From: an uncultured Lentisphaerota bacterium
GTDB lineage: Bacteria > Verrucomicrobiota > Kiritimatiellia > CAIQIC01
Direction: 5' to 3'
Assembly (NCBI GenBank): GCA_903889245.1
Contig: CAISWQ010000065.1
Location: 62,001 to 126,000 of the forward strand
Length of the DNA: 64,000 nucleotides
Below are positions 16,623 to 24,305 of the stretch, in pieces. Each line of letters opens with the position of its first letter. Positions within the stretch are counted from its first letter, which is position 1. The notes under the pieces were generated by a model. The model did no database searches and was not told the DNA's origin. It worked only from the letters and a program-made list of their open reading frames with translations. A program made the translations under genes and the position numbers.

Positions 16623-17271
16623 CCTGGCCGGGGTCCGCTGTCGCCTCGGCCTGCCTGGCGCCTGGGCGGTTTGCCCCCGGTTTCTTCTTCCGCAAGCGGA
16701 ACAAATCAAGCTGGGCATCCTTGAGCAGATCGTGCGCCTTGAGGATGCGCAAGGTCTGGAGCAGATCGGAACGCTCGTAATTCTTCTGCGAGTCCACGCT
16801 GCGCACGAGGTCGAGCAGCATCGGACGGAACAGCACGATGCCATCAATGCCGCCGGCCTTGAGCATATCGAGCGACTTGGTGCGCATCAGGCCCACCGAC
16901 GGCAAATCGGGCAGGCAGAGGATTTTGGCGACCGGGCCGGCGCCAAGCTGGCGATGCGCCTTCTGCATCACCACGCCATCGGCCAGCCGGAACAGCTCCT
17001 TCTCCACCGTCAGCTTGGCCGGGCTGAACCGCTCGCTATGCCAGCCGCGGACGCCGACGACCGCGCGCGAAATCCGCCGCAGCTCCGGCGTACCCCAGAG
17101 GCCGAACTCCGGCAGCTCCGCCGCCGTGCCCTGCGGATTGAAGATGACGAAGTCCACTTCCTCCTCCGCCTGCTTCGCGCGCGCCATCACCTGGTATTTG
17201 CGCGGCTGGTTGACCAGGAAGCCGAGCGACTCGAAAAACTCGCGGACGATTTCTTCATTCACCGAGGCCAT
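16606..17271 (-). CDS. Hypothetical protein, 221 aa, possible restriction-endonuclease-like fold
   Basis: Not recognised as a named family. The N-terminal half has the pattern of a PD-(D/E)xK nuclease: a helix with Glu residues (NEEIVREFFESLGF), then a strand with EEEVDFVIFNP. The rest is mixed alpha/beta (VVGVRGWHSERFSP, AKILCLPDLPSVGL), and the end is basic (LRKKKPGANR). The final residues are encoded by a TGTTC-rich heptad repeat that also occurs at 55955, so the C-terminus may have been replaced by repeat DNA. An AGAGGTGG ribosome site precedes the ATG. It sits 12 bp after the YgiT-type gene in a minus-strand operon with aroB, so co-expression is likely. Function unknown. Confidence 0.65.
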   Translation of the reverse strand: MASVNEEIVREFFESLGFLVNQPRKYQVMARAKQAEEEVDFVIFNPQGTAAELPEFGLWGTPELRRISRAVVGVRGWHSERFSPAKLTVEKELFRLADGVVMQKAHRQLGAGPVAKILCLPDLPSVGLMRTKSLDMLKAGGIDGIVLFRPMLLDLVRSVDSQKNYERSDLLQTLRILKAHDLLKDAQLDLFRLRKKKPGANRPGARQAEATADPGQANTEH

Positions 17272-17283
17272 GCGCCACCTCTT

Positions 17284-17529
17284 TCATGCAAAACTTTCCA
17301 CCGGCACCAGGATCTCGGCGGGCGCCTTGCGGCGCTTGGTTTGCAACGCCTGGAAATCCGCCTCGATCTTTTGCAGCACCCCCGCCGGGAAATACTGCTC
17401 GCCGCAGAACTCGCACTGCTCGCAAGGCACATCGTTCACGATCAGGAATTTTCCATCGTGCCGATAGATGTACTGCACCCGTGCGTCCTTGAAGTTTTTG
17501 TTCCCGCAAAAATTGCAGACCTTGTTCAT
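17284..17529 (-). CDS. YgiT-type zinc-finger protein (antitoxin-like)
   Basis: A small 81-residue protein with two CxxC pairs (C5/C8 in NKVCNFCGNK and CEQCEFCGEQYF), the zinc-binding form of the YgiT/MqsA N-terminal domain. The rest is a short helix (GVLQKIEADFQAL) and a basic linker. There is no helix-turn-helix DNA-binding domain as in full MqsA, so autoregulation would need another factor. Its ATG overlaps the stop of the upstream DUF4258 gene by 4 bp. That order and the pairing are typical of DUF4258/YgiT toxin-antitoxin-like modules, in which the zinc protein is the candidate antitoxin. The assignment comes from fold pattern and context; no activity can be shown here. Confidence 0.8.
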   Translation of the reverse strand: MNKVCNFCGNKNFKDARVQYIYRHDGKFLIVNDVPCEQCEFCGEQYFPAGVLQKIEADFQALQTKRRKAPAEILVPVESFA

Positions 17530-17840
17530 GGTGCCGGTCCTCTCTCGTAGGGCGTTTTGAATTTCGGTGGCCGCGGAATATACACCGTAATCAGCACGAG
17601 CGCGTCGCCGCGCCGCCCACAGACCAAGTGTACCGGTTTTCCCGTGGCTGTGAAGCCTGCGACCAGACAGCTTTCGCCACGCCCGGTGTCGGGATAGCTC
17701 TCTAAGATCAAGCCCCGCGCCAGCGCCTCCTCCACCTCCGCCACGGTCAGGTTGTCATGCTGCCGCTCTTCGTCACCATGGCGCGAAAAATAGAAACGAC
17801 CCGCGCGCGCCTGTTCTTTGATCCATGACTCCTGAATCAC
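17526..17840 (-). CDS. DUF4258-domain protein (MqsR/RelE-like candidate toxin)
   Basis: A 104-residue protein with the DUF4258 pattern: FYFSRHGDEERQHDNLT near the start, VEEALARGLILESYPDTGRGESCLVAGF in the middle, then PVHLVCG and LVLITVYIPRP strands. DUF4258 proteins are distant relatives of RelE-fold mRNA interferases and usually pair with a YgiT zinc finger, as here. The start is set at GTG 17840 because AAGGGAG lies five bases upstream and just after the aroB stop. Earlier Met codons lie within the aroB coding end and lack a site. The pair therefore follows aroB by 10 bp and is probably transcribed with it, an unusual place for a toxin-antitoxin-like pair. Confidence 0.8.
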   Translation of the reverse strand: MIQESWIKEQARAGRFYFSRHGDEERQHDNLTVAEVEEALARGLILESYPDTGRGESCLVAGFTATGKPVHLVCGRRGDALVLITVYIPRPPKFKTPYERGPAP

Positions 17841-17850
17841 TTGCGCTCCC

Positions 17851-18972
17851 TTACGCCGCTGATCCATCCAACTCTGTTCCGGCGGCCTGCAAGACCTCCT
17901 CCGGCACAACGCAGCCGCTGATGGCTTCGCCCAGCTTCTTCAGCAGCACGAAGCGCGGCACGCCGCCCTGCGCTTTTTTGTCGAGCGTCATCGCCGCCTT
18001 CAGCTCCGGCCAGGCGAGCGCCTGCGCGCGGACCGGCAGTCCGAGTTGCATGAGCAGTTGCTCGATGCGCGCGGCCTCGGCGGCGGACAGGCCGGAGAGA
18101 CGAACCGAGAGCTGCGCCGCCTTGACCATGCCGATGGCAACGGCCTCGCCGTGTAGGACCGCGCCATAGCCGGTCGCCGTCTCGATCGCGTGGCCGAGCG
18201 TATGGCCGAAGTTCAGGAGCGCGCGCAGGCCGGATTCCTCGCGCTCGTCGCCGGCGACGACCTGCGCCTTGAGCTCGCAGCAGCGCGCGATGACCTGCGC
18301 GAACAGCTCGCGCTCGTCCGCCGCGAGGTTTTTCCAAGGCTTGGAAAAAAGCGCCGCGTGCTTTTCCAAGGTTTGGAAAAACTGTGCGTCGCTGATGCAG
18401 CCATATTTGACGACCTCGGCCAGGCCGGCGCGCGTCTCGCGCGGCGGCAACGTGGCGAAGGTTTCGAGATCGGCGACGACCAGCGCAGGCTGATGAAACG
18501 CGCCGACCAGGTTTTTCCCGGACGGCAGATTGATGCCGGTCTTGCCGCCGACGGAGCTGTCCACCATCGCCAGCAGCGTCGTCGGCACCTGTACGAAGGC
18601 GATGCCGCGCAGCCACGAGGCCGCGAGGTAGCCGGCGAGGTCGCCGACCACGCCGCCGCCGAGCGCGACGACGATGCCGGCACGGTCCAGCCCCGCCTGT
18701 TTGGCTGCCTCGTAGAGCGCAAAAAGCTGTTCACCGCATTTGGAAGCTTCGCCCGCCGGCACCACCGAGTGGGCCACCTTGAAGCCGGCGGCGCGCAGGC
18801 TCGCAGCGACGGTTTCGCCGAAGAGCGGATGCACATGGCTATCGCTGACCAGCAGCGCGTTCCGGCCACGCAGCAGCGGCGCCGCCAGCGCACCGAGCTG
18901 CGGCAGCAGCCCCGCGCCGATGTGAATCGGATAGGACCGCGCGCCCAACTGCACTTTGATCACGTTCGGCAT
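17851..18972 (-). CDS. aroB: 3-dehydroquinate synthase with two in-frame palindromes
   Basis: Second step of the shikimate pathway (DAHP to 3-dehydroquinate, NAD and zinc dependent). The 373-residue protein has the NAD motif VALGGGVVGDLAGY, the phosphate-binding VPTTLLAMVDSSVGGKTG, NLVGAFHQP, GLAEVVKYG, and the zinc ligands in LNFGHTLGHAIE and LHGEAVAIG. Residues of about 199-214 (FFQTLEKHAALFSKPWKN) are encoded by two palindrome units 32 bp apart, read in two different frames. The first fits the conserved FFxxLE position. The second adds about seven residues compared with the EboD paralogue in this window. The insert lies in a surface helix region, so activity is probably kept. The promoter predicts a leaderless mRNA from the ATG at 18972. 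Confidence 0.96.
   Translation of the reverse strand: MPNVIKVQLGARSYPIHIGAGLLPQLGALAAPLLRGRNALLVSDSHVHPLFGETVAASLRAAGFKVAHSVVPAGEASKCGEQLFALYEAAKQAGLDRAGIVVALGGGVVGDLAGYLAASWLRGIAFVQVPTTLLAMVDSSVGGKTGINLPSGKNLVGAFHQPALVVADLETFATLPPRETRAGLAEVVKYGCISDAQFFQTLEKHAALFSKPWKNLAADERELFAQVIARCCELKAQVVAGDEREESGLRALLNFGHTLGHAIETATGYGAVLHGEAVAIGMVKAAQLSVRLSGLSAAEAARIEQLLMQLGLPVRAQALAWPELKAAMTLDKKAQGGVPRFVLLKKLGEAISGCVVPEEVLQAAGTELDGSAA
18332..18378. repeat. Phased palindrome pair inside aroB
   Basis: Units start at 18332 (TTCCAAGGCTTGGAA) and 18364 (TTCCAAGGTTTGGAA), 32 bp apart, inside the aroB reading frame. On the coding strand they are read as FSKPWK and FQTLEK. The palindrome has no stop codon in any of its six frames, which lets it be tolerated within genes. 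Confidence 0.92.
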
Positions 18973-18980
18973 GGATGGAG

Positions 18981-19009
18981 GAAATAGGCCCCGCCGCCGG
19001 GGAAGTCAA
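18981..19009 (-). promoter_or_regulatory. Promoter of aroB, predicted leaderless
   Basis: On the minus strand TTGACT (19009-19004) and TATTTC (18986-18981) are 17 bp apart, and the aroB ATG begins eight bases after the -10 box. No ribosome site precedes the ATG. Confidence 0.6.
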
Positions 19010-19034
19010 GATTTCGCTTTATGCCGGACTTCGG

Positions 19035-20876
19035 TCACTTTTTATCAGCCCAGACGGCGTTTTGCCAGACGCGGACGTAGTCCACGAGGAAGTAGGCGGG
19101 CAGCTTGGCGTCATCAATGTTGCCGTAGGTGCCCCAGCCGCCGGTCGGCAGCGTGAACATCAGGTAGCCAGGCACGCTGCCGACGCGCTCGTTCTGCCAG
19201 ATGCCGACGATGGCGCCGTTGCAGTAGAACGTCAGCTTGCCCGGTTCCCACAGCAGACCGGTGGTGACGAAGCCATCCTTGTCGGGCATGCAATAGACGT
19301 GCTCGGTGCCGAGGGACTTGTGGTCCTTCTGGTAGCCATCCCAGTGCGCGGCGATGTTGTAGCGGTAGGGGCCGAAGCGGGCGAGCTGCTCCATGATGTC
19401 AATTTCCATTCCGCCGTGCTTCGTGTCCTGCCGGCCCCAATAGTCGCCGTTGCCCTGGCCGCGGTCGGGCATCATCCAGAACGCGGGCCACATGCCCAGC
19501 ACGTCCGGCACCTTCGTGCGCGCCTCGAAGTAGCCGTAGCGCTGCGCGAACTTGTCGAAGGTCGTCACCACCGTGCTCACGTACTTGCGCGCCTTCAGCT
19601 TCGGATCGCTCACCTCGACCTGCGCGGGCTTCTCGCACTTCAGATAGAGGCAGCCGTTGGTGAGGCCCGCGTTGCGCGCCACATTGATGCCGTTGCCGTC
19701 CCAGATGCTCGCGATGTCCTTCTCCGGCAGCGTCCAGCGCGTCAGGTCGAGCGTCGCGCCGTCAAAATGGTCCTCGAAGGTCTTGGTCCAGTTCCCCTCG
19801 ACCGGTGGCCGCTGGCCCACCCACGCGGGCAGCACCGTCGCGGGGCCGACCGTGGCCTTGATGCTCTTCACCACCAGCACCTGCTCCGCCGTGGCTTGTT
19901 CCACGCCGACGGAAACGCCGAACACATCGTCGCTGCCAAATTTCTCGCCCGACTTTTTATCGCTGCCGTCCCAGACCGCGCCGGTCCGGAACGGGACGAT
20001 CACAACCTGTTCCGCGCCCGCGGCGAGCGTCGCCCCGGCGCTGACGCAATTGGCGTCCTTGCGCGCCCACTTGTTTTCCACGCGGCAGAGCACGCGCACC
20101 GGCTGCGCGCCCGGGTTGCGCAGCACGAACTCCGCCTGCGTGTAAGCGGAGAGGTCGGTGAGCGTCCCCTCCTTGCATTTGAACAGGACGCCCTGTTCCT
20201 TGCCACCCGCCGGGAAGACCAGTTGCATGCCGCCGTCCGCCTTCGTTGCCTGCGCGCCACGCGCCTCGACCGGCGTCACGCCCGGCTCCAGCAGCACCCC
20301 GCCCGCCGGCTTGACCCGGTCCACCATACCCGCGGGCTTGTCGCCCGTCTGGCCCGCGCCGCGCACGGCCTCGATGCGGAACTTGACCGGCTGCTTCGGC
20401 TTCTCGGTAAAGACCAGCACCTGCGAAATCTTCGCCGGATCGAGCTTGTAGCCGCGATTGCCAAACGAGTAGCCGAAGAAGACGCGCACCGTCGCGGTCG
20501 TCCCGGCGGGGATATAGGCGTTCTCCGCGTTCCACGCGTTGAGCTGCCAGTCGCCCTCGTTATCCACGCGCAGGCAGATTGTCAGCTTGTTCTCGCTCAA
20601 GTTGGTGACCTCGGCCTCGACCTTGCCGCAGTCGGCGAGATTCCACGGCCCCGCCACCGGCTTGAGCGTGACGCCGGGGAAATGGTTGCCCGACGGCGTA
20701 CAGGTGACTTCCAGCGCCTTGCCGCGCGGGCCAGTCACCACCTGATAGCTCACGCCATCCTTGCCGTTGGGGATGATCTGCGCCGCCACATTTGCCGCGC
20801 CGAAATCCAGCAACGGCTTTTCCGCCGCGCCGGCGGCGAACGCCAAAACCAAAAGCGAACCGAGCATTTTCTTCAT
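19035..20876 (-). CDS. Secreted glycoside hydrolase family 16 protein
   Basis: A 613-residue exported enzyme. The start at 20876 has an AGGA site and gives a Sec signal (MKKMLGSLLVLAFAAGAAE). Residues of about 20-330 form beta-sandwich modules that look carbohydrate-binding (repeats of RVFFGYSFGNRGYK and EFVLRNPGAQPVRV type). The C-terminal GH16 domain begins around KTFEDHFDGATLDLTRW. It carries the catalytic motif EIDIME (GGMEIDIMEQ, about residue 490), where the first Glu is the nucleophile and the last the acid/base. Upstream MWPAFWMMPD and downstream HWDGYQKDH line the cleft. GH16 enzymes hydrolyse beta-1,3/1,4-glucans, agars, carrageenans or porphyrans, and the exact glycan is not clear. 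It is divergent from the SGNH hydrolase gene, with palindromes between. Confidence 0.93.
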   Translation of the reverse strand: MKKMLGSLLVLAFAAGAAEKPLLDFGAANVAAQIIPNGKDGVSYQVVTGPRGKALEVTCTPSGNHFPGVTLKPVAGPWNLADCGKVEAEVTNLSENKLTICLRVDNEGDWQLNAWNAENAYIPAGTTATVRVFFGYSFGNRGYKLDPAKISQVLVFTEKPKQPVKFRIEAVRGAGQTGDKPAGMVDRVKPAGGVLLEPGVTPVEARGAQATKADGGMQLVFPAGGKEQGVLFKCKEGTLTDLSAYTQAEFVLRNPGAQPVRVLCRVENKWARKDANCVSAGATLAAGAEQVVIVPFRTGAVWDGSDKKSGEKFGSDDVFGVSVGVEQATAEQVLVVKSIKATVGPATVLPAWVGQRPPVEGNWTKTFEDHFDGATLDLTRWTLPEKDIASIWDGNGINVARNAGLTNGCLYLKCEKPAQVEVSDPKLKARKYVSTVVTTFDKFAQRYGYFEARTKVPDVLGMWPAFWMMPDRGQGNGDYWGRQDTKHGGMEIDIMEQLARFGPYRYNIAAHWDGYQKDHKSLGTEHVYCMPDKDGFVTTGLLWEPGKLTFYCNGAIVGIWQNERVGSVPGYLMFTLPTGGWGTYGNIDDAKLPAYFLVDYVRVWQNAVWADKK

Positions 20877-20946
20877 GTTGATCCTCACACGCGCTTGTGC
20901 GCGCACCCAAAATGCCTGTTCCACCGCCGCGACGCAACGCCAACTT

Positions 20947-20992
20947 TTCCAAGGCTTGGAAAATTTCCCCGCTGATGTTCCAAGCCTTGGAA
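20947..20992. repeat. Phased palindrome pair in a divergent promoter region
   Basis: Units at 20947 (TTCCAAGGCTTGGAA) and 20978 (TTCCAAGCCTTGGAA), 31 bp apart, lie between divergent genes. The right half of the second unit, TTGGAA, doubles as a candidate -35 element of the SGNH gene. Confidence 0.9.
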
Positions 20993-21014
20993 AATGGCGG
21001 CGGGCGGCTATGCT
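20987..21014 (+). promoter_or_regulatory. Promoter of SGNH hydrolase using a palindrome half as -35, predicted leaderless
   Basis: TTGGAA (20987-20992, part of the palindrome) and TATGCT (21009-21014) are 16 bp apart. The ATG at 21021 begins six bases after the -10 box and no ribosome site is present. Confidence 0.55.
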
Positions 21015-21020
21015 GCGCAC

Positions 21021-21761
21021 ATGAAAATTTTCCTGCTGCTGGCGTGCCTGGCGCTGGTCGCGCGGGCCAGGGCCGGCGACCTGAAAATCCTGTGGATCGG
21101 CAACAGCTACACGGCCCCGGTCTGGCAGCTCGTCAGCGACGTGGTCACCAAGTCGGGCGGCGCCAAGGTGAAGGCGGAGGCGCTGACGCCGGGCGGGTTC
21201 ATGTGGGCGCGGCATTTCGGCGACGGCAACACGGAGGCGGTGCAGAAGATCCGCAGCGGCAAATTCAAGTACGTGGTGTTGCAGGACCAGAGCCAGGCGG
21301 CGTTCGCGCTACAGGCGGAGATGAAGACCTATGGCGCGAAGTTTGTGCAGGAAATCCGCGCCGCGGGCGCGGAGCCGATTTTTTACTGCACGTGGGCGGG
21401 CGACCCGAAGACCGAGGCGGGCAAGCTGCGCTGGCCGCAGGCGCCAATCACCGAGGCCTATTGGGCGCTGGCGCAGGAACACAAGGCCCTGTTCGCGCCG
21501 GTCGGCCCGGCGTGGGAGCTGGCGCTCAAGACGCAGCCCAAACTCAAGCTGCACCTCAACGATGGCTCGCACCCGAACAGCGAGGGCCGCTACCTGACGC
21601 TGTGCGTGTTCTATGCGCTGCTGACCGGCAAGAGCCCCGTCGGCCTGCCGCCGCAGGCGGCCGTGGCGCCCGCGGCCGTGCGGCCGTTGCAGGAGGCGGC
21701 GTGGAAGACGCATCAGGAATGGCGCAAGAAAATGCAGAACGCCGGCCTCAAGCTGCCGTAA
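21021..21761 (+). CDS. Secreted SGNH/GDSL-type hydrolase
   Basis: A 246-residue exported protein with a Sec signal (MKIFLLLACLALVARARA). The SGNH block I motif ILWIGNSYT puts the nucleophile at Ser29, VVLQDQSQA corresponds to block III, and DGSHPNSEG near residue 180 supplies the catalytic Asp-x-x-His. Family members are esterases, often acetyl- or carbohydrate-esterases. Next to the divergent GH16 gene it may remove acyl groups from the same polysaccharide, but that is inference. The start at 21021 is fixed by the promoter; longer reading frames begin before the -10 box. Confidence 0.85.
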   Translation: MKIFLLLACLALVARARAGDLKILWIGNSYTAPVWQLVSDVVTKSGGAKVKAEALTPGGFMWARHFGDGNTEAVQKIRSGKFKYVVLQDQSQAAFALQAEMKTYGAKFVQEIRAAGAEPIFYCTWAGDPKTEAGKLRWPQAPITEAYWALAQEHKALFAPVGPAWELALKTQPKLKLHLNDGSHPNSEGRYLTLCVFYALLTGKSPVGLPPQAAVAPAAVRPLQEAAWKTHQEWRKKMQNAGLKLP

Positions 21762-21835
21762 TTTCCTGCGTCCCTCCAGGGCGCGGTCCCCGTTGTCCGG
21801 CACAGAGTCCCAACGCCTGGTCGTTTCTTTCCGCG

Positions 21836-21896
21836 CTGTAGCGGCGGCCTATGGCCGCCGAGGAAACAGGACGGCGCGCATAGCGCGCCGCTACAG
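21836..21896. repeat. Nested palindrome, GTAGCGGCGG family
   Basis: CTGTAGCGGCGGCC...GCCGCTACAG forms a long inverted repeat whose arms are themselves palindromic (CGGCGGCCTATGGCCGCCG and GGCGCGCATAGCGCGCC). A second member lies at 55741-55791. It occupies the gap between the convergent SGNH and metallo-hydrolase genes and may act as a terminator. Confidence 0.75.
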
Positions 21897-21941
21897 GGGA
21901 AGCACACGGCCAGTCCGTCATGCGCACGACTCCCGCCAACA

Positions 21942-22724
21942 TCAGCCACTGGTCCAGATGTCGCTGATCTGGTCGCGGTAGCTCATGCTGACGCGGATGT
22001 GGCGGTGGCCGAGTTTTTCGAGGCGCTGCACAGCGGTGCTCAAGGCCAGCTCGGCGCGGTTGCATTCCGCGCTCACATGCGCGAGGAAAATCTGCTCCAG
22101 CCCCGGCCCGGCCAGCTCGGCGATCAGGTCGGCGGCGGTTTCGTTGGAGAGGTGCCCCTGCCGGCCGAGGATGCGTTGCTTGAGCTGCCACGGCCGGTCG
22201 GAGTCCTGCAGCATATCCACGTCGTGATTCGCCTCGAGCACGATGGCGCGGCACGGGCGCAGCCGCTCGCGGATCAGGTGCGTCACGCAGCCCATGTCCG
22301 TGGCGATGCCGACGCGCGTGGCGCCATCGCCGACGATGAAGCCGACCGGTTCGTTGGCGTCGTGCGGGACGAGGAACGGCTCGACGCGCAGGCTGCCGAC
22401 GGTGAACGCGCAGCCGGTGGTGAACACCTGCCACTGCAAACTGGCCACCTCGGCGGGATCCAGGCCCTCGATCGTGCCGCAGTTGGCGAACAGCGGGATG
22501 CCGTGGCGCCGCTGGAGCACGCGGATGCCGTTGACGTGGTCGCTGTGCTCGTGGCTGATGCAGATGCCCTTGATCTGGTCGAGCTGGACGCCGACCGCCT
22601 CCAAGCGCTTGCCGGTTTCGCGCGCGCTCAAGCCGGCATCAATGAGCAGCGCGGTGTCGCCCGACTGCACGAGGGTGCAGTTGCCGCTGCTGCCGCTGGC
22701 GAGGACACAGATTTGCAGTCCCAT
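21942..22724 (-). CDS. MBL-fold metallo-hydrolase (YycJ/WalJ-like)
   Basis: A 260-residue metallo-beta-lactamase-fold protein. The opening ICVLASGSSGNCTLVQSG is diagnostic of the YycJ/WalJ subgroup. It is followed by LLIDAGLSARET, the di-metal motif SHEHSDH (about residues 57-63), VPHDANEPVG, GIATDMG and the final HVSAECN/MSYRD elements. WalJ is proposed to be a 5'-3' exonuclease linked to DNA replication and cell-wall control. The start at 22724 is the Met directly before the conserved strand; a longer N-terminus would read through the promoter region. It is transcribed divergently from bcp. Confidence 0.9.
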   Translation of the reverse strand: MGLQICVLASGSSGNCTLVQSGDTALLIDAGLSARETGKRLEAVGVQLDQIKGICISHEHSDHVNGIRVLQRRHGIPLFANCGTIEGLDPAEVASLQWQVFTTGCAFTVGSLRVEPFLVPHDANEPVGFIVGDGATRVGIATDMGCVTHLIRERLRPCRAIVLEANHDVDMLQDSDRPWQLKQRILGRQGHLSNETAADLIAELAGPGLEQIFLAHVSAECNRAELALSTAVQRLEKLGHRHIRVSMSYRDQISDIWTSG

Positions 22725-22759
22725 ACTGGAAAATTCCCGCGCCGGTTGGGCGCGGGGCG

Positions 22760-22788
22760 AATCTAGCACGCGGCCCCCACCCCCGCAA
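22760..22788 (-). promoter_or_regulatory. Promoter of the YycJ-like gene
   Basis: On the minus strand TTGCGG (22788-22783) and TAGATT (22765-22760) are 17 bp apart, 35 bp before the start codon. On the plus strand a weaker CTGGCG (22797-22802) with TATGGT (22820-22825), also 17 bp apart, could serve bcp. Confidence 0.5.
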
Positions 22789-22846
22789 CGCGGCGACTGG
22801 CGCGCGCGGGAAAAAGCGTTATGGTTGCTCGAAAGGAAAACACACG

Positions 22847-23323
22847 ATGAGCACACTGGAAGGGAAGTTGGCGCCGCGCTTCGAGCTGACCGGTTCCGAT
22901 GGACAGGTTTATTCCAACGCCAGCCTGAAAGGGAAAACGGTCGTCCTCTATTTCTACCCGAAAGACGACACGCCGGGCTGCACGAAGGAGGCCTGCGGGT
23001 TTCGCGATCTGAATGCCGAGATCGCCAAAACCGGCGCGGTCGTGCTTGGCGTCAGCCGCGACAGCGGCGAGACGCACCTGCAGTTCCAGGAGAAATACAA
23101 GCTGCCCTTCGTGCTCCTGACCGATGCCGGGGCGAGCGTGCATCACGCCTTCGGAGCGTGGGGCAAAAAGATCAGCTACGGGAAGGAAACCGAGGGCGTC
23201 ATCCGCTCCACTGTGCTCATCGGGCCGGACGGCGTGGTGCGCAAGCACTGGCCGGCCGTGAAGAGTGCCGAAGAGCATCCCGCGGAGGTGCTCGCCGAGT
23301 TGAAGCAGATGGAGAATGGCTGA
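22847..23323 (+). CDS. bcp: Thiol peroxidase, Bcp/PrxQ type
   Basis: A 158-residue peroxiredoxin that reduces hydrogen peroxide and organic hydroperoxides in the cytoplasm. The motif YPKDDTPGCTKEACGF gives the peroxidatic Cys45 and the resolving Cys50 five residues later, as in Escherichia coli Bcp. GVSRDS and the Arg in VIRSTVLIGPDG complete the active site. An AAAGGA site precedes the ATG. The last codons and stop overlap a short ATGGCxxA repeat block (23310-23340). Confidence 0.96.
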   Translation: MSTLEGKLAPRFELTGSDGQVYSNASLKGKTVVLYFYPKDDTPGCTKEACGFRDLNAEIAKTGAVVLGVSRDSGETHLQFQEKYKLPFVLLTDAGASVHHAFGAWGKKISYGKETEGVIRSTVLIGPDGVVRKHWPAVKSAEEHPAEVLAELKQMENG

Positions 23324-23340
23324 TGGCAAATGGCTAATGG
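23310..23340. repeat. ATGGC-type microrepeat at the bcp stop
   Basis: Four imperfect units (ATGGAGA, ATGGCTG, ATGGCAA, ATGGCTA) run across the bcp stop codon. A partly complementary stretch (CACCATCAACCATCC) follows at about 23372-23390, so the RNA may form an imperfect hairpin after bcp. Confidence 0.45.
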
Positions 23341-23462
23341 CGGAAAGACGAAAAGCCGTTCCGCCTGGCTCATCCACCATCAACCATCCTCCTTGCTTCC
23401 CGGCTGGACAGCCGCCGGCCGCGGGTGCATCATGCGGTCGGGAAAAAACAGGAGATGCAGCC

Positions 23463-24305
23463 ATGATTAAAAGCATTCTGGTTTGCACCGATGGCTCCGC
23501 CTATGGCGATGTCGCCAGCGAGTATGCCATCCATCTCGCCACGCGCCTGAAAGCGCAGGTCGTGGGCTTGCACGTGCTCGACTCCCGGATGCTGGAAGGG
23601 CCGATGCTCTCCGACATCTCCGGGATGCTGGGCGCGGAACCGTTCAGCGCGCAGCTCGAGCAATTCCGCGCGATCATGGAAACCAAGGGCGAGGCGGTCA
23701 TCAAGGCGCTCGGCGAGTGTGCCGGCCGCGCGGGCGCGGACCTCGAATCGCGCGTCCGCATGGGCCATCCCGCGCGCGTCATCCTCGAAGAGGAGGTGGG
23801 CGCGGAACTGGTGATCCTCGGCCAGAAGGGCGAACACGCCGAACTGATCGGCGACCTGCTCGGCTCCAACGTCGAGCGCATCGTCCGCCGTTCCTGCAAG
23901 CCCTGCCTCGTCACGCCGGCCGCCTTTGCGCCGGTGACGAAAATCCTGGCCGCGTTCGATGGCAGCGCGATTTCCAGCAAGGCGCTGCACGAGGGTATCG
24001 AGCTGGCCCAGGCGCTGGATGTGCCGCTGCTCATCCTCACCGTCCGCGCGCACGCCTCCGACCGCTACGCCGAGGACATCGCCGAGACCGGCATGAAGCT
24101 GGCGCGCGCGCACGGCTGCCCCGCCGCGCGTATCGTCGTGGATGGCCGGCCCTCGGAGGAAATCCTGGAGGTCGCGCACCAGCAGGGCTGCGACCTGATC
24201 GTCATTGGCGCCTACGGCCACAGCGCCGTTCGCGAGTGGATCATCGGCAGCACCACCGCCCACCTGATTCATCAAACCGATCTGCCGGTGATGCTGGTGC
24301 GCTGA
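23463..24305 (+). CDS. Universal stress protein, two UspA domains
   Basis: A 280-residue tandem UspA protein. Domain 1 (ILVCTDGSAYGDVASEYA, residues 3-20) ends with VILGQKGEHAELIG...GSNVERI, and domain 2 (ILAAFDGSAISSKAL) ends with VIGAYGHSAVREWIIGSTT. Both carry the G-2x-G-9x-G-S/T pattern of ATP-binding Usp domains, though the first domain has a Gln-Lys variant. Usp proteins help survival under starvation or oxidative stress. A CAGGAG site precedes ATG 23463. The stop overlaps the rmuC start (TGATG), so the two are co-transcribed. Confidence 0.93.
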   Translation: MIKSILVCTDGSAYGDVASEYAIHLATRLKAQVVGLHVLDSRMLEGPMLSDISGMLGAEPFSAQLEQFRAIMETKGEAVIKALGECAGRAGADLESRVRMGHPARVILEEEVGAELVILGQKGEHAELIGDLLGSNVERIVRRSCKPCLVTPAAFAPVTKILAAFDGSAISSKALHEGIELAQALDVPLLILTVRAHASDRYAEDIAETGMKLARAHGCPAARIVVDGRPSEEILEVAHQQGCDLIVIGAYGHSAVREWIIGSTTAHLIHQTDLPVMLVR

